Shown here: piece by piece, positions 1 through 10,299 of the stretch
Position numbering within the stretch: position 1 is the first letter of the stretch
Layout of the letters: every line of letters begins with the position of its first letter
Source of the DNA: Scylla paramamosain
Lineage: Eukaryota; Arthropoda; Malacostraca; Decapoda; Portunidae
Direction: 5' to 3'
DNA: 64,000 nt
Assembly: GCF_035594125.1 (NCBI RefSeq)
Contig: NC_087158.1
Coordinates: 8,682,678-8,746,677 of the forward strand
Notes under the pieces: generated by a model
What the model was told of the DNA's origin: nothing
The model's database searches: none
Seen by the model: the letters and a program-made list of their open reading frames with translations, nothing else
Translations under genes and position numbers: made by a program

Positions 1-389
1 CACTCGTCTTTCTTTCAGGAGCACTGAAATCATAAACGATACGAGTCTTTTTTGTCCAGAACACAGGGACATTGCGTTATCCACGTTAACACATTCATCC
101 TCCTTATGTATACCTCGCTATTATTGTCAATGCTAACCTAATACCCGCAAACGTAGATGAAAATCTGAACTTCACAACTGCATGATTACAAGTGTTTCCC
201 ATTATACACATCGACCTGTTCTTGAAGAATATTGTGAGATAAAAATACATCTTGGTATCAGCTTCTTCAAACAAAGTACGGATGGGTTACAGTTCCTTTC
301 ATTTTTAGATGAGTTTCTATGACACTACGGTATTGATAATTTTACTCTACATACATTTCTCGTGAATGCATCAAGTTTGAGTACACCGC

Positions 390-390
<1 letters not shown>
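1..390. other. gene-free AT-rich stretch
   Basis: No reading frame, repeat or recognisable element is visible. The sequence is AT-rich and looks like decayed non-coding DNA. Confidence 0.5.
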
Positions 391-452
<62 letters not shown>

Positions 453-476
453 GCGCGCGCGCGCGCGCACACACAA
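391..476. repeat. compound (CA)n-(CG)n-(CA)n microsatellite
   Basis: A long CA run is followed by a CG run (about 452-468) and more CA. Alternating purine-pyrimidine DNA of this kind can adopt Z-form (established knowledge). Reading frames over it are repeat artefacts. Confidence 0.97.
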
Positions 477-1275
477 CGGTCATTGACAATTCAAAGGACT
501 TGAGAGGTTTGGTCATTAATAGATTAGCTGTAGCTCTCGACTCCAGCACCTTTTCAGTGTTAGCACCTTCCGATAGAGCAGCGTCGCGCGTCTCAGGACC
601 GGGCACGGTCAATACTGGTTGCCATCAGCTGCCATCCGCACACACTTGATAGGCTCCTTTCGCAACAAGAATGAGTTAGGTATTGATCAGGTGCTATTAT
701 TTTTTACAACACGAGTCTCTTACCTTCTTTCACCAGTGCGTCCCTTGGATAAATATTGGCACACATGAATGTTAGGATTTATGGCATCTCTAACAGAAGC
801 TGCATAATAGTAGTTAGGTTTGTTTTTCGTACTTTTTTGATGATAATATAACGTAAGGAACGATTATAAGAAAAATGCATGTTATATTTTTCAATACTTT
901 TCGGACATTCCATTTGGTTAAACAATGTATTATTCTTTCTTACAAATCACAAGATATGTTAGTTTAAACATACTGACACCTTTTTTTTTTTTTTTTTTTG
1001 TAACATTTTACACCCACAGTTATAAGGGTTTTCAAAGCTGTGACAAAGGGAAAATTTAACAAATTTCCGGGTGAACAACAGTGGTAGTTATTGCCACCGT
1101 AGATGAACTTAAAACAGCTTCTTCTCCCTCCCACCAATCAGTTCTTGGATTCTTGGGTAATTTTCAATTCATTTTATTGAGAATGAAAAGTCTAAAAATG
1201 AAAAAAAAAATAAATAAATAAAATAAAACAAGAACACAGATGAAACAAAATTTGAAAGACACCGATTTTCATATA
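477..1275. other. gene-free stretch
   Basis: No coding signal is seen. The only structure is a run of about 18 T residues near 981-999. The sequence is AT-rich throughout. Confidence 0.5.
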
Positions 1276-1309
1276 CTACTATTACTACTACTACTACTAC
1301 TACTACTAC

Positions 1310-1375
<66 letters not shown>

Positions 1376-1392
1376 TAGTAGTAGTAGTAGTA
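1276..1392. repeat. (CTA)n-(GTA)n inverted trinucleotide array
   Basis: A block of CTA repeats flips at about 1310 into GTA/TAG repeats, so the two halves are reverse complements and can pair as a hairpin. Flanking trinucleotides (AGC, AAC) are degenerate. It directly abuts the minus-strand Penelope tail. Confidence 0.95.
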
Positions 1393-1399
1393 ATACTAG

Positions 1400-1550
1400 C
1401 AGCAACAGCAATAGCAACGGAAGGAGCACGAGGAAAAACAACAAAACAAGGGAGGTCACGAGCATCTTTAATGGTACCAAACTTTTCGACTTTTCTTAAG
1501 TCACCTTCAGTGCTCTTAAAACAAGACAAAACAATAATAATTAGTCATAA
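1400..1550 (-). mobile_element. Penelope-like 3' tail, minus orientation
   Basis: The reverse complement closely matches 4580-4730, including the TTTGGTACCATTAAAGATG segment and the flanking TTATTATTGTTTTGTCTTG. It belongs to the 3' end of a Penelope-like element whose RT part lies on the same strand at 2568-3790. A CTGAAGG...GTCGAAA motif (1486-1510, minus) resembles the hammerhead-ribozyme core reported in Penelope elements, with one box-1 change. Confidence 0.6.
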
Positions 1551-2439
1551 TGTACCGAGGGTTTTGGCTGTTCATATCATATCGAGGGTTTCTTGTATGA
1601 CTTTTATACTGAGAGGGATTTATACTCACCACCCCTGAAAGTCTCTCAAATCCCCTTACCTTGAGTGTTCAAATATCGTACGCTGTGGGCTACAATTACG
1701 CAAACCCAGAAAATTCACCCGTTTGTTAATGCAATGCAATAAGGATACCAGAACCCGACAGAGGAGGATATACTGTAGACGTATATGGAAGCAGATAGAT
1801 TATAGGAAGAACCGGGAGAGTTAAGTAGTCCGAATAATTGTGCTGGGCCAATCACGAATCTCTAAACCGAGTTCGGATGGATACCACCACTATCCTAAAA
1901 CCTTCAGCGTCCACACTTGCCCTCTCGCGCCAGCCAGCGTCCAGGAATGTCACGCAGGCCTGACACCATCTGACGCGCTCTATATCGCGTACCACGAGCA
2001 GACAGTGAAGGTAGGCAAGGTGAATAGTGGCCCCAAGGGATGCCCACACGCCCCTGTGTGGTGACAAAAACCCAACTGACGATCTTACTCACCCGTAGGA
2101 AAGTCAAGTGAGGTGCCAAGGAAACACAAGACGGAGATGTTGAGGTGTTGAGGAGACTAGGCTCCACAAGGTGACGCCATCCAGCCTACAAGGACCGAAG
2201 AAAACCAGGCCTGACCCTGCCGACTCCACTTCCATCCCCCCACCCACCAGATGCATAACATCATCACCTCGACTCCAGCTACCTGGTAGCGACGGCCACA
2301 TGGTCGATGGTAACTGCGTCCTCCACCTAATCTGGACACCTACTTGCCTTCAGCTGCTATGCCGGACATCATCTTACCACAAAAATTGTGTTAGTTAGGA
2401 GTCACTTGTTAGAGAGGAATTCTTCCCGGTTTGGTGCTA

Positions 2440-2488
<49 letters not shown>

Positions 2489-2567
2489 CACACTGATCTA
2501 CGTGAGTGTTAGTAAAGTCCTCATTTTTTTGTGGAGTAAGGTACGTACAACATTGAGTTTAAATTTA
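1551..2567. other. gene-free stretch with (TG)n at 2442-2487
   Basis: Between the minus-strand Penelope tail and its RT part. I recognise no gene. The only clear structure is a (TG)n array at 2442-2487. Short frames over 1840-2400 overlap each other on both strands and show no known motif. Confidence 0.5.
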
Positions 2568-3190
2568 TCATGACAAACTGAAAAAAAAAAAAAAGAAAGA
2601 AAACGGAGCCTCAATCTGAGAAAGTTTCTTTGCGACAGATGGAAAAATGTAGGTTGTCATTGTCTCAATCAAAAAAAAAAAAAAATCCAAAAACGGTAAT
2701 TTGTTCTTGTATTCCTTATCCATGGTAAAATTCACTATTGCTATGCTGATCATCTCAGTACTCGAAAAAGATTTGAGCATATTCCTCTTCTTAAAAATTA
2801 CAAAAGTGTCATCTACATACTCGTACCTACAATACATAATAGGTTTCAACTCGAGGACATCTTTCAAGCCATAATTTTTCATAGTAGCAGAGGAACAGGT
2901 TTGTCAAAATGGGTCTTAAAAAGGGGGAACTCATTGCTACTCCATCAATCTGTTTATATAGCTCGTTATTAAAGGTGAAAGGTACCTCTTTGACACAGAC
3001 TTCTAAAAGGTGCTAAAAAACAGATCTGTTCATACATAAAAATACATTTAACCTCTGAAAGGCTAATTCGGTACAGATCTTGATGGTATCATAGAGAGGA
3101 ATATATTGGTGGACAAGGACTGAATATCATAACTACACATAGAGAAAAGTTTTTGGTAGTTTGAAAGAGTGAATTCGTAAGAATATTTTT

Positions 3191-3222
<32 letters not shown>

Positions 3223-3790
3223 TTACTGTAAACTCGTTTGTGGTAAATTCAGACAGGATCGGCACAAGAAATACTGACAGTTTGAAAAGCGCAATGTTAT
3301 AGGCTACCATAATCGGACGTAAAGGGACATCTGCCTTGTGAACCTTAGGCAAGCCGCCACGTCACAGCGAGACTTAACCCAATGGGCTTTAAAAAAAATT
3401 GCTTTCTGCGATGATATGGTACCAAGGAAAACCAGCTTGTTAACTAGTCTGATCACTTTATCTTCAAATTTAGTGGTTATAGCAACAATGTCATCGATCT
3501 AATTTTCACAAATTTAGTTGAGTCACTAAGGATGTTTCCCATCTTTGATGCATAATCGTTTCTGTTAAGTAACTCAACTCCATTGCCCTTGCCTGGTCTC
3601 CAAACAACCAAGTCATCCCTACTACCTAATTGTTTAAGCAAGGTAAAGTCAAACCTAGTAAAAATAGAAGAAAGCAACAAATTATCTTCTATTAGATTTA
3701 TTGATTGCGGGACATAATGACAACCCACTTTTTTCCATCAATTGGAAAAAGAAAAAAAAGCCTTCTCTGGTTTAGGCACCTTTTTTTTCA
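2568..3790 (-). pseudogene. Penelope-like reverse transcriptase, decayed
   Basis: Three minus-strand pieces follow the order of a Penelope RT. An N-terminal block near 3728-3550 contains RPGKGNGVELLNRNDY. A middle block near 3352-3220 contains PKVHKADVPLRPI. The catalytic block near 2830-2680 contains YVDDTFVIF, then FTMDKEYKNKLPFLD. These match the telomerase-related Penelope RT fold. Frameshifts and A/T runs separate the pieces, so no active protein can be made. The C-terminal part and the GIY-YIG nuclease do not follow on this strand; a similar C-terminal part lies instead on the opposite strand at 3800-4490. Family assignment is firm; exact borders are not. Confidence 0.75.
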
Positions 3791-3799
3791 GTTTCTCTC

Positions 3800-4490
3800 G
3801 TGATAAATTTAAACGCAATGCTGTACGTACCTTACTTACTCCACATAGCATACTCTCCTTCTTTAACATATATTTTTTTTCATGACGAGATTACGTTCTT
3901 AAGAAATTATTTTGCTTCTAATGGTTATCACACTCGTCCATATGATCAACTATTTGACAAGTTTTTGTGTAATAAATACAAACCCACGGTTAACAAGAAG
4001 GTGTTCCTCTCATTACCATATCTCGGACAAGTTTCACGTAATCTTCAAGAAAAGTTACTTAAACAACTCCAAAAACCCTATCCTCAAATTAACTTTCATA
4101 TAATTCAAACTCAAAATTAGTCTTTTTTTTTCATATTTAAAAATCAAGTCAAGACACCCCTACGCCCGTCAATCTTATATTGTTATACCTGTGCGCGCTG
4201 CCAGGCCGGGTATGTGGGAAGCACCTTTCGTTCTTTCCACGTACGTATCGCCGAGCATTTGGGCTGCTCCAGTCGGAATGGTCACTCACTCGCCCCCTTC
4301 TCCTCCCCACTCATCCGTAAGGGACCACACTGTTTCTTGTAAATTTGAACTTAGTGCAAAACATTTTAAGATCATAGATTCGTGTAATAACATAGATTTA
4401 CGAATATAAGAATTCATACATATTAGAAACAAAAAAAAAAGTTAAATAACATGCAATCTGCCACCCCACAAAATATTTCATAACTTTCAC
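3800..4490 (+). pseudogene. Penelope-like C-terminal region with GIY-YIG endonuclease, decayed
   Basis: The plus-strand frame from 3800 carries the conserved post-RT region (DEITFLRNYFASNGY, then KKVFLSLPYLGQVS). After one in-frame TAG near 4118 it continues into a GIY-YIG-type nuclease: YCYTCARCQAGYVGST, then HVRIAEHLG, where the Arg and Glu-His positions match the family. A second break near 4340 precedes the terminal KHFKIIDSCNNIDLRI segment. Known Penelope elements encode RT followed by GIY-YIG on one strand. Here the two halves face away from each other with the junction at about 3790-3830, so this is either an inversion or two copies fused head to head. The frame is broken and inactive. 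Confidence 0.75.
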
Positions 4491-4579
4491 CTAAATTTTT
4501 ATGTATTTTACATTTTATATATTTTCTACCTTTTAGTTTTTTTTTTTTTTATTCTTATATTTTTTACTTTGGTTTTATA

Positions 4580-4730
4580 ATATGGCTAATTATTATTGTT
4601 TTGTCTTGCTTTAGAACCACTGAAGATGACTTAAGAAAAAGTCAAGACGTTTGGTACCATTAAAGATGTTCTTGACCTCCCTTGTTGTGTTGTTCCTCAC
4701 CTTCCTCCTAATAATAATTGTTAGGCTGCA
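4580..4730 (+). mobile_element. Penelope-like 3' tail, plus orientation
   Basis: Inverted counterpart of 1400-1550. At 4620-4649 it holds CTGAAGA, a short stem (GACTT/AAGTC) and AAGACG where a hammerhead would have GAAAC. Penelope elements are known to carry hammerhead motifs; the box-2 changes make this copy probably inactive. It ends with an AATAATAATTGTT stretch. Confidence 0.6.
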
Positions 4731-5660
4731 CCGGGGTGGTGGGGGGGACGATTCCTTCGATGATTCCGCCCCCAACCATTTACCTACGTTCTACCTGATC
4801 TGCCAATGGCATGACATATCTTTACTCCCGACACCTCTATCTAAAGGTTTCGGTGGACACTCTACACTTCTAGGCCGGTAATCTCCCTAGCAGTGCTGGG
4901 ATGGCACCCTCCTTGTCCCTCACGGAGGTCCCTGCAGGTGTCGCTTGTCGGCCCGCCCAGTCATGCCATAAGTGTGGGTATATCACCCCCGACGGTGTTG
5001 CTCCTGCGGTGGCCGGGACTTGGGTGAGGCGTCCCTCACAGTCGACAGCACTACCTTCCTTGGGTGGAGGTGCCGGCAAGGCGTGCAAAAGGGGCGTGGT
5101 GGCTCTTGGTCACCGGATGGGCTGGTCGGGATGGTCACCGCTGGTCGCTGTCGACCAGGGCGGCATTCAACGTCAATTGAGTTTTTGCTTTGGGGCCGGT
5201 GTCACACTATGCGGCGACGTGTCACACTAAGCGGCTGACACCGTAAGATGGAACACTACACGTTACTCGTGGGTAGTCACGAGGGGCAGAGTCGGTCCTC
5301 TAGAAGGCACTGACGGCGACGCTAACGGGAGGCTTCCTGAGGGCGGGATTCACTGGGCACACGTTTTCCGCGCACTAGAGGTAGCTTGTTTGTTTTGGTT
5401 TGGTCGCACGGTGTCGTGGCTCTCCGTGTTTCCACAAGAAGATTTTTGTCCCAGGCACTGGGCCCACCGTGACTCTCGTAAAAGGGGTCACGCTGACGGA
5501 GCTGGGTCAACAGTTTTTTCATTGCAAACATAGGCCTCCCAGCCGCGTCTACTATCAGCTCGCAACTCATGTACACGCTCACGGGCGCTCCCCAGAGTAA
5601 TCATAATCGATGTGTATCGATGTGTAACGCTTATTATGCGTGGTATGTAACACTAATAAT
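4731..5660 (+). other. GC-rich stretch with a possible zinc-ribbon fragment
   Basis: This segment is clearly more GC-rich than its flanks. The plus-strand frame at 4972-5238 reads CSCGGRDLG, then TTFLGWRCRQ. That is the CxxCGG...GWRC spacing of the zinc ribbon in ISXO2/Merlin-type transposases. The rest of such a protein is not visible. It could equally be chance in GC-rich DNA. No other gene is seen before the (AAT)n array. Confidence 0.25.
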
Positions 5661-5669
5661 AACAATAAC

Positions 5670-5670
<1 letters not shown>

Positions 5671-5742
<72 letters not shown>
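5671..5742. repeat. (AAT)n microsatellite
   Basis: An uninterrupted run of about 24 AAT units. Apparent poly-Ile/poly-Leu frames over it are artefacts. Confidence 0.97.
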
Positions 5743-5745
<3 letters not shown>

Positions 5746-5809
5746 TTAAAAAGCAAAATAAAGTCACCTAGTCAGTTTATACAACTCTAAAATTCGTCTT
5801 TCTTGCACA

Positions 5810-6250
5810 TTCCTGAAGCACATCGCCAAAAGCATATTATTGTCAGTTGTTGCTCACTGGATAAAATGGCCAAATTTCTCAAAGCAAAAAATGTTCATTG
5901 TACCTCTCAGGTAATTTGTTATTAATTTCAACTTTGATAAGATTCTTTCACTTGTAGGAACACTCACAACAACACTAAAAAATGTAAAAAATCCAGAGGT
6001 GTATGACAATGTTGGCGATTGAACACTCCATCTCGAACTTTTGAATGAACAACAAGAGCTTTGATTTCCACAGCTCATACTGATTATCTCCTTTAGGAAC
6101 ATAACCAAACTGCATCCGCCTTTTTCTCGATCAGAAATTGTTATTTACCAATGTCATACTCAAAATTATCAAGTTTCAGAAAGCTGAATTTTTCAGCAAA
6201 ATGATGAAGCTCCTCCAACCTCGAAGATATTTTTTGGATGACTATCCACT
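5810..6250 (-). pseudogene. hAT-type transposase C-terminal end, decayed
   Basis: On the minus strand near 5900-5975, SVPTSERILSKLKLITNYLR followed by GTMN matches the hAT C-terminal dimerisation signature, in which a Ser-Glu-Arg is followed by FSKLKLIKNYLRSTM-like residues. A downstream LAILSSE block appears in another frame. Upstream minus-strand pieces (ELHHFAEKFSFLKLDNFEYDIGK, ending at a stop) are consistent with the same protein broken by stops and frameshifts. The rest of the transposase cannot be followed with confidence. The closest relatives I can think of are the ZMYM-like hAT proteins common in arthropods. Confidence 0.5.
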
Positions 6251-7114
6251 GAGGAAAATCTTTCCTCTCAGCTTAGTTTCAAGTGGCAAGTTAACATCCT
6301 TTATTGTTTCAGCTTGAAATATTTGCTTTTCATCTTTTTCTTCTTTTTGACGTATCCAGGGATATTCTCATGACCTTAGAGGTTTTCAGTATATTCAAAA
6401 GCTTTATTAAGAAATTCATCACTATTCTCGACACAAATAAATTCCAAGGTTTTCAGTCACAGTTCACATTTTGTCTGAGCATCATTAATTGCTCGTATAG
6501 GAAGAATGACTCCCCACAGATTCTAGTATCTTGACCCAGTCAAGACACTAGAATCAGATTCTTAATAACATTTTTCCTCACCAGTGAGCTGTTCTAGAGT
6601 GGTCATGAGTTTTGAAGAATTTTTTTTTTTATTTATTTACTTATTTATTTATTTATTTTATAATTGCCGCATCGCATCTTGAGCTCCATTTAGTTTCCAC
6701 AAAGCGATTAAGACTTTGGCCATTCGCTGATATTATAAAATTGATCAGCGGTTCATACTGCTTTGTTACCAACTCATACATGACATGCTCATTCAAAAAC
6801 GCCTACATGACCAAAATAAAATCTAGTCAAAAAAAAGTATTCTATAAACACAAAATGTTAAATTTGTATAACATCTGTTTAAAAGCTATTGGTGCCATTC
6901 ATGACACACATCTTAATATATTGATTATTTTATGACAAGAAATGACACGTAATGTGCATGATCCCAGCTTCCATAGCTATGTAAACCTCAATCAACGTAA
7001 AAAGAAAAGAGAGAAAAATAAATAAATAAATCCAGCTACTTGAAATGAAGTTACTTTACGTCTTGAAGAACTTGATGAAATTAATGAAAACACCTTCAAT
7101 GAATAATATTTTTT
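6251..7114. other. gene-free AT-rich stretch
   Basis: No gene or element is recognised. There are ATTT-rich tracts near 6629-6660 and an A/T run near 7111-7125. The upstream part of the hAT relic may extend in from the left. Confidence 0.45.
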
Positions 7115-7436
7115 TTTTTTTTTTTATGTAGGAAGGATACTGGCCAAGGGCAACAAAAATCTAATTAAAAAAAATGCCCACTGAAATGCCAGTCCCATAA
7201 AAGGGTCAAAGCAGTGGTCAAAAATTGGTGGATAAGTGTCTTGAAACCTCCCTCTTGAAGGAATTCAAGTCGTAGGAAGGTGGAAATACAGAAGCAGGCA
7301 GGGAGTTCCAGTTTACCAGAGAAAGGGATGAATGATTGAGAATACTGGTTAACTCTTGCGTTAGAGAGGTGGACAGAATAGGGGTGAGAGAAAGAAGAAA
7401 GTCTTGTGCAGCGAGGCCGCTGCACAAGACTTTCTT
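7115..7436 (-). mobile_element. 5'-truncated Jockey-type 3' end (family A)
   Basis: The minus strand reads the C-terminus of the family A Jockey protein (AAQDFLLSLTPILS, then PPSYDLNSFKREVSRHLSTNF) and its 3' UTR, ending in a poly(A) seen as T's at 7111-7125. It is the same sequence as 11480-11780 and 16700-16985. Only about 300 bp remains, as expected of incomplete reverse transcription. Its 5' border is a 42-bp hairpin. Confidence 0.8.
7395..7436. repeat. perfect 19-bp-arm hairpin at the truncation point
   Basis: Arms 7395-7413 and 7418-7436 are exact reverse complements (AAGAAAGTCTTGTGCAGCG) around the 4-nt loop AGGC. The arms are Jockey sequence, so the 5' end of this fragment folds back on itself. 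Confidence 0.9.
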
Positions 7437-7825
7437 GTGTCTTAACTCCAACATCATTTACACTGATGCAACGGAAAATCTTAAATGCAAATACTACACT
7501 TAAGAAATGTTAAAATGAGAAGTTTGAATCACTGAAACTCAGTGAGCAGTTTTCTGTAATTTACTTAAGAATCAGAAGTCCCCCGAAATATCTCTCTGGT
7601 TTCAGCAACTACCTGTGTAATCTTGTAGTATTCTTGGGCTGACGTGTCGCACACAAGGAGATACGAAATGCAGGGTCACACATAGTCATGTTTATTCAGG
7701 ATAATATGACAACACATAAATACGGGTTGAGAGGGAGACGTGCGTGTACCTAGTAGTTGACCTCACTCAGATGGCCGGGTCATTAAGGGCTTGGCTCAGG
7801 TATGGGCATGGAGGTCAGTACATTA

Positions 7826-7833
<8 letters not shown>
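7437..7833. other. gene-free stretch
   Basis: No gene or element recognised between the truncated Jockey fragment and the (GT)n array. Confidence 0.45.
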
Positions 7834-8025
<192 letters not shown>

Positions 8026-8099
8026 GAGTATATATATAGCTATATAAACATAATATAACAGAAAGATTTAGACTGCCATCAGTACATTATTATATAACA

Positions 8100-8655
8100 T
8101 TATTATGGTGGCGATTGAAAGTATTGAGGGATCGACACACGTCTTTCGGACCGTAGTAGCAATCCCTACGGGAGGAACTCTTTGGATGAGGCGGAGGAAG
8201 AAGAATCTTGCGGTACGAAGGCAATGGCGGCAGGCTCAACATCATTCCTCGAATGAGAGAGAAACGGGGAAGGTGAAGGGAAAAGTGGTGGATGGGAAGC
8301 TAGAGGAGATGGTGCAGGTATAGGCAGACGGGATCGTATTGAGGTAGGTGATGGTGAGGGGAGGAGAGGAGAGAATCAGGTGGTGGAGGAGGCGGGGGAG
8401 GGGTTGCATGGGAGAGGTGAGGGGGATGGAGGGTGGACGGAAGCGGGGCGGTTGGATGGGGGAGTAGGGGTGGTAGAGAAAGGGTGGAAGAGTGTAGTTA
8501 GGGTGAAGGAAGGTGTATTTGCAGCGGGGAAAGAGTTGGTAATCTCGGTGGAGAAGGGGGGGGAATAGGTGGAAGTGGAAGTGAGGGATCGAGTGGTGAA
8601 GAGGAAAAGTTATGTGGGATGAAGAAAGGGATAGGTGGAAGCGTCTGTCAATCCA
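8100..8655 (-). other. probable 3' end of the minus-strand Gypsy relic
   Basis: The plus strand is strongly purine-rich, so the minus strand reads Pro/Ser/His/Leu-rich frames without known motifs. It lies immediately downstream of the Gypsy integrase C-terminus on the minus strand, so it is probably the low-complexity tail and untranslated region of that element. I could not delimit an LTR. Confidence 0.35.
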
Positions 8656-9051
8656 ATATCGTGGGCGGTGGTGACCTGGGAAGTGAGGGAGGACGGGATG
8701 GGTGACTCTCCGATGCCGGTGGATGTGGGTGCGCTGCCGAAGGCGCCGAGTCAAATTTCACGCGATCCACTGACACTGTCGCCTGGTATCCATTCCTGAG
8801 GATCGTCATGTGTTTGTCGGTGCGGACCACGACGTGGTGTGGACCGCTGTATGGACAGTGCAGGGGATTAGTGTGTGCGTCCTGACGAAGAAACACTCAG
8901 TGAGCCTCCTGAAGATCGGTCGGATTGGAGATGGGCGTGGGGCAACTGGGTGAATGGCGGCCATGGCGTGACAGAGGGTGGGGAGGAAAGAGAGTATGGC
9001 TGTCGCAAGCTGGTAGAGTGAACTTTCCAAATAACCTTAAATCCTCTCCAT
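8656..9051 (-). pseudogene. Ty3/Gypsy integrase C-terminal domain, decayed
   Basis: The minus strand contains the integrase GPY/F-type module: YSGPHHVVVRTDKHMTI followed by VSVDRVKF, as in Gypsy proteins where GPY...HFTI...TVSIDRLKP is usual. Just upstream, VYGEDLRLFGKF matches the conserved VYG-xLxLPGEF segment at the end of the catalytic core. Stops and frameshifts break the frame. The N-terminal part of the same integrase lies at 11792-12122 on the same strand; the gap between them is exactly the Jockey insertion 9057-11786. Confidence 0.75.
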
Positions 9052-9056
9052 AGACA
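9052..9056 (+). repeat. target-site duplication AGACA, left copy
   Basis: AGACA precedes the Jockey 5' end here and recurs directly after its poly(A) at 11787-11791. Removing the insert plus one copy brings the split Gypsy integrase core back together, which supports this as the insertion site. Confidence 0.6.
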
Positions 9057-9299
9057 CGAGGAGGCAGTAGACACCTGCCGAAACGATAATTACTCCCAGT
9101 GAGGTCTAAAGCACTGTTCAGGGGGGTGCTGTGAACTTATCATTAAACCCAGCTGTGACCTCACTGAACGTTTCCCTTTGTGTCTCACAACACAAAGGGG
9201 CAGTCACAACCTGCCCTCTAAAGACAACTCTCTTCCTCCACACAAAACTACAAGCACCTAATAACACACACACCCTTCACTCAAAAATTTTAAAATCAT

Positions 9300-10290
9300 C
9301 ATGGCGATTCCTACATCAGCCTCGGAGTCCCCATCTGGGGAGGGGATCATAAATGTCCCCAGGTCGGACTCTGACTGCCTTTCTGTGGACAATCCTAAGT
9401 GTCTTGACGCCCCCTCAACTTTTTCTTCATTAACTTCTGCAACATTCGCGGTCTGAGATCTAATTTTCAATCTGTAGAACACCACCTCTCCTCTTCTAAA
9501 CCTCATCTTCTTTTCCTCACTGAAACTCAGGTGTCTGAGGCAACTGACAGTAGCCCCTTTTCTGTTCCCTCCTACCTTCTCTATCCTCATTTTCGATCCA
9601 AAGCTGGATGCTGCGTTTATGTGCGCAATGACTTAATCTGCTCTCTATCCCACGCTCTTGAATCTTCCGAGTTTTCCACCATCTGCTTACGACTACAGTC
9701 ACTCTCAAACTAAATTTATCTATGCTGTATACCTTTCACCTAACTCAGCTGATTATAAGAAATTCTTTGACTACTTAACTTCCAAAGTGGAGCACATTCT
9801 GACCCTCTTCCCTTTTGCTGAGATCTCGATTCTTGGACACTTCAATGTTCACCACCAGCTTTGGCTTCCCTCTCCCTTCACTGACCATCCTGGTAAACTA
9901 GCCTACAACTTTGCTATCCTCCACGACCTAGAGCAATTGGTGCAACACCCTACTCGTATTCCTGACCGTCTTGGAGATACGCCCAACATTCTTGACCTTT
10001 TCCTGACCTCTAATCCTTCTGCTTTTGCTGTCACCCTTTCTTCTCCATTGGGGTCCTCCGATCACAATCTCATATCTGTATCTTGTCCTATCGCTCCAAT
10101 CCCTCCTCAGGATCCCCGTAAGCGAAGGTGTCTCTGGCTCTTTGCCTCTGCTAGTTGGGGGGATCTGAGGAGGTATTTTGCTGATTTTCCTTGGAATGAC
10201 TACTGCTTCTGTGTCAAAGACCCGTCTTTGTGTGCTGAGCGCATAACAGTCTGGCATGATAGTGTCTGGTATGGAGACGTACATTCCTCA
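9300..10290 (+). pseudogene. Jockey-type endonuclease region, copy 1
   Basis: Begins near an ATG at 9300 (MAIPTSASESPSGEG, with a close counterpart at 13973). The frame at 9658-10344 shows AP-endonuclease-like features: [32 protein letters not shown] (normally GDFN; here D is changed to H), and [13 protein letters not shown], the SDH motif. In the family this domain nicks target DNA. The GDFN change and the upstream frameshifts (9420-9660) indicate loss of function. It runs directly into RT across an internal deletion. Confidence 0.8.
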
Positions 10291-10299
10291 CTCTTTTTC

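Noticed and set aside
362..649. His/Thr or Cys/Val-rich frames over CA/GT arrays (also 12907-13284, 23194-23403, 27227-27529)
   Set aside because: Dinucleotide-repeat artefacts without motif or splice support.
8242..8754. 170-codon His/Pro-rich minus-strand frame
   Set aside because: It is caused by a purine-rich plus strand; the real integrase C-terminus is in another frame of the same strand.
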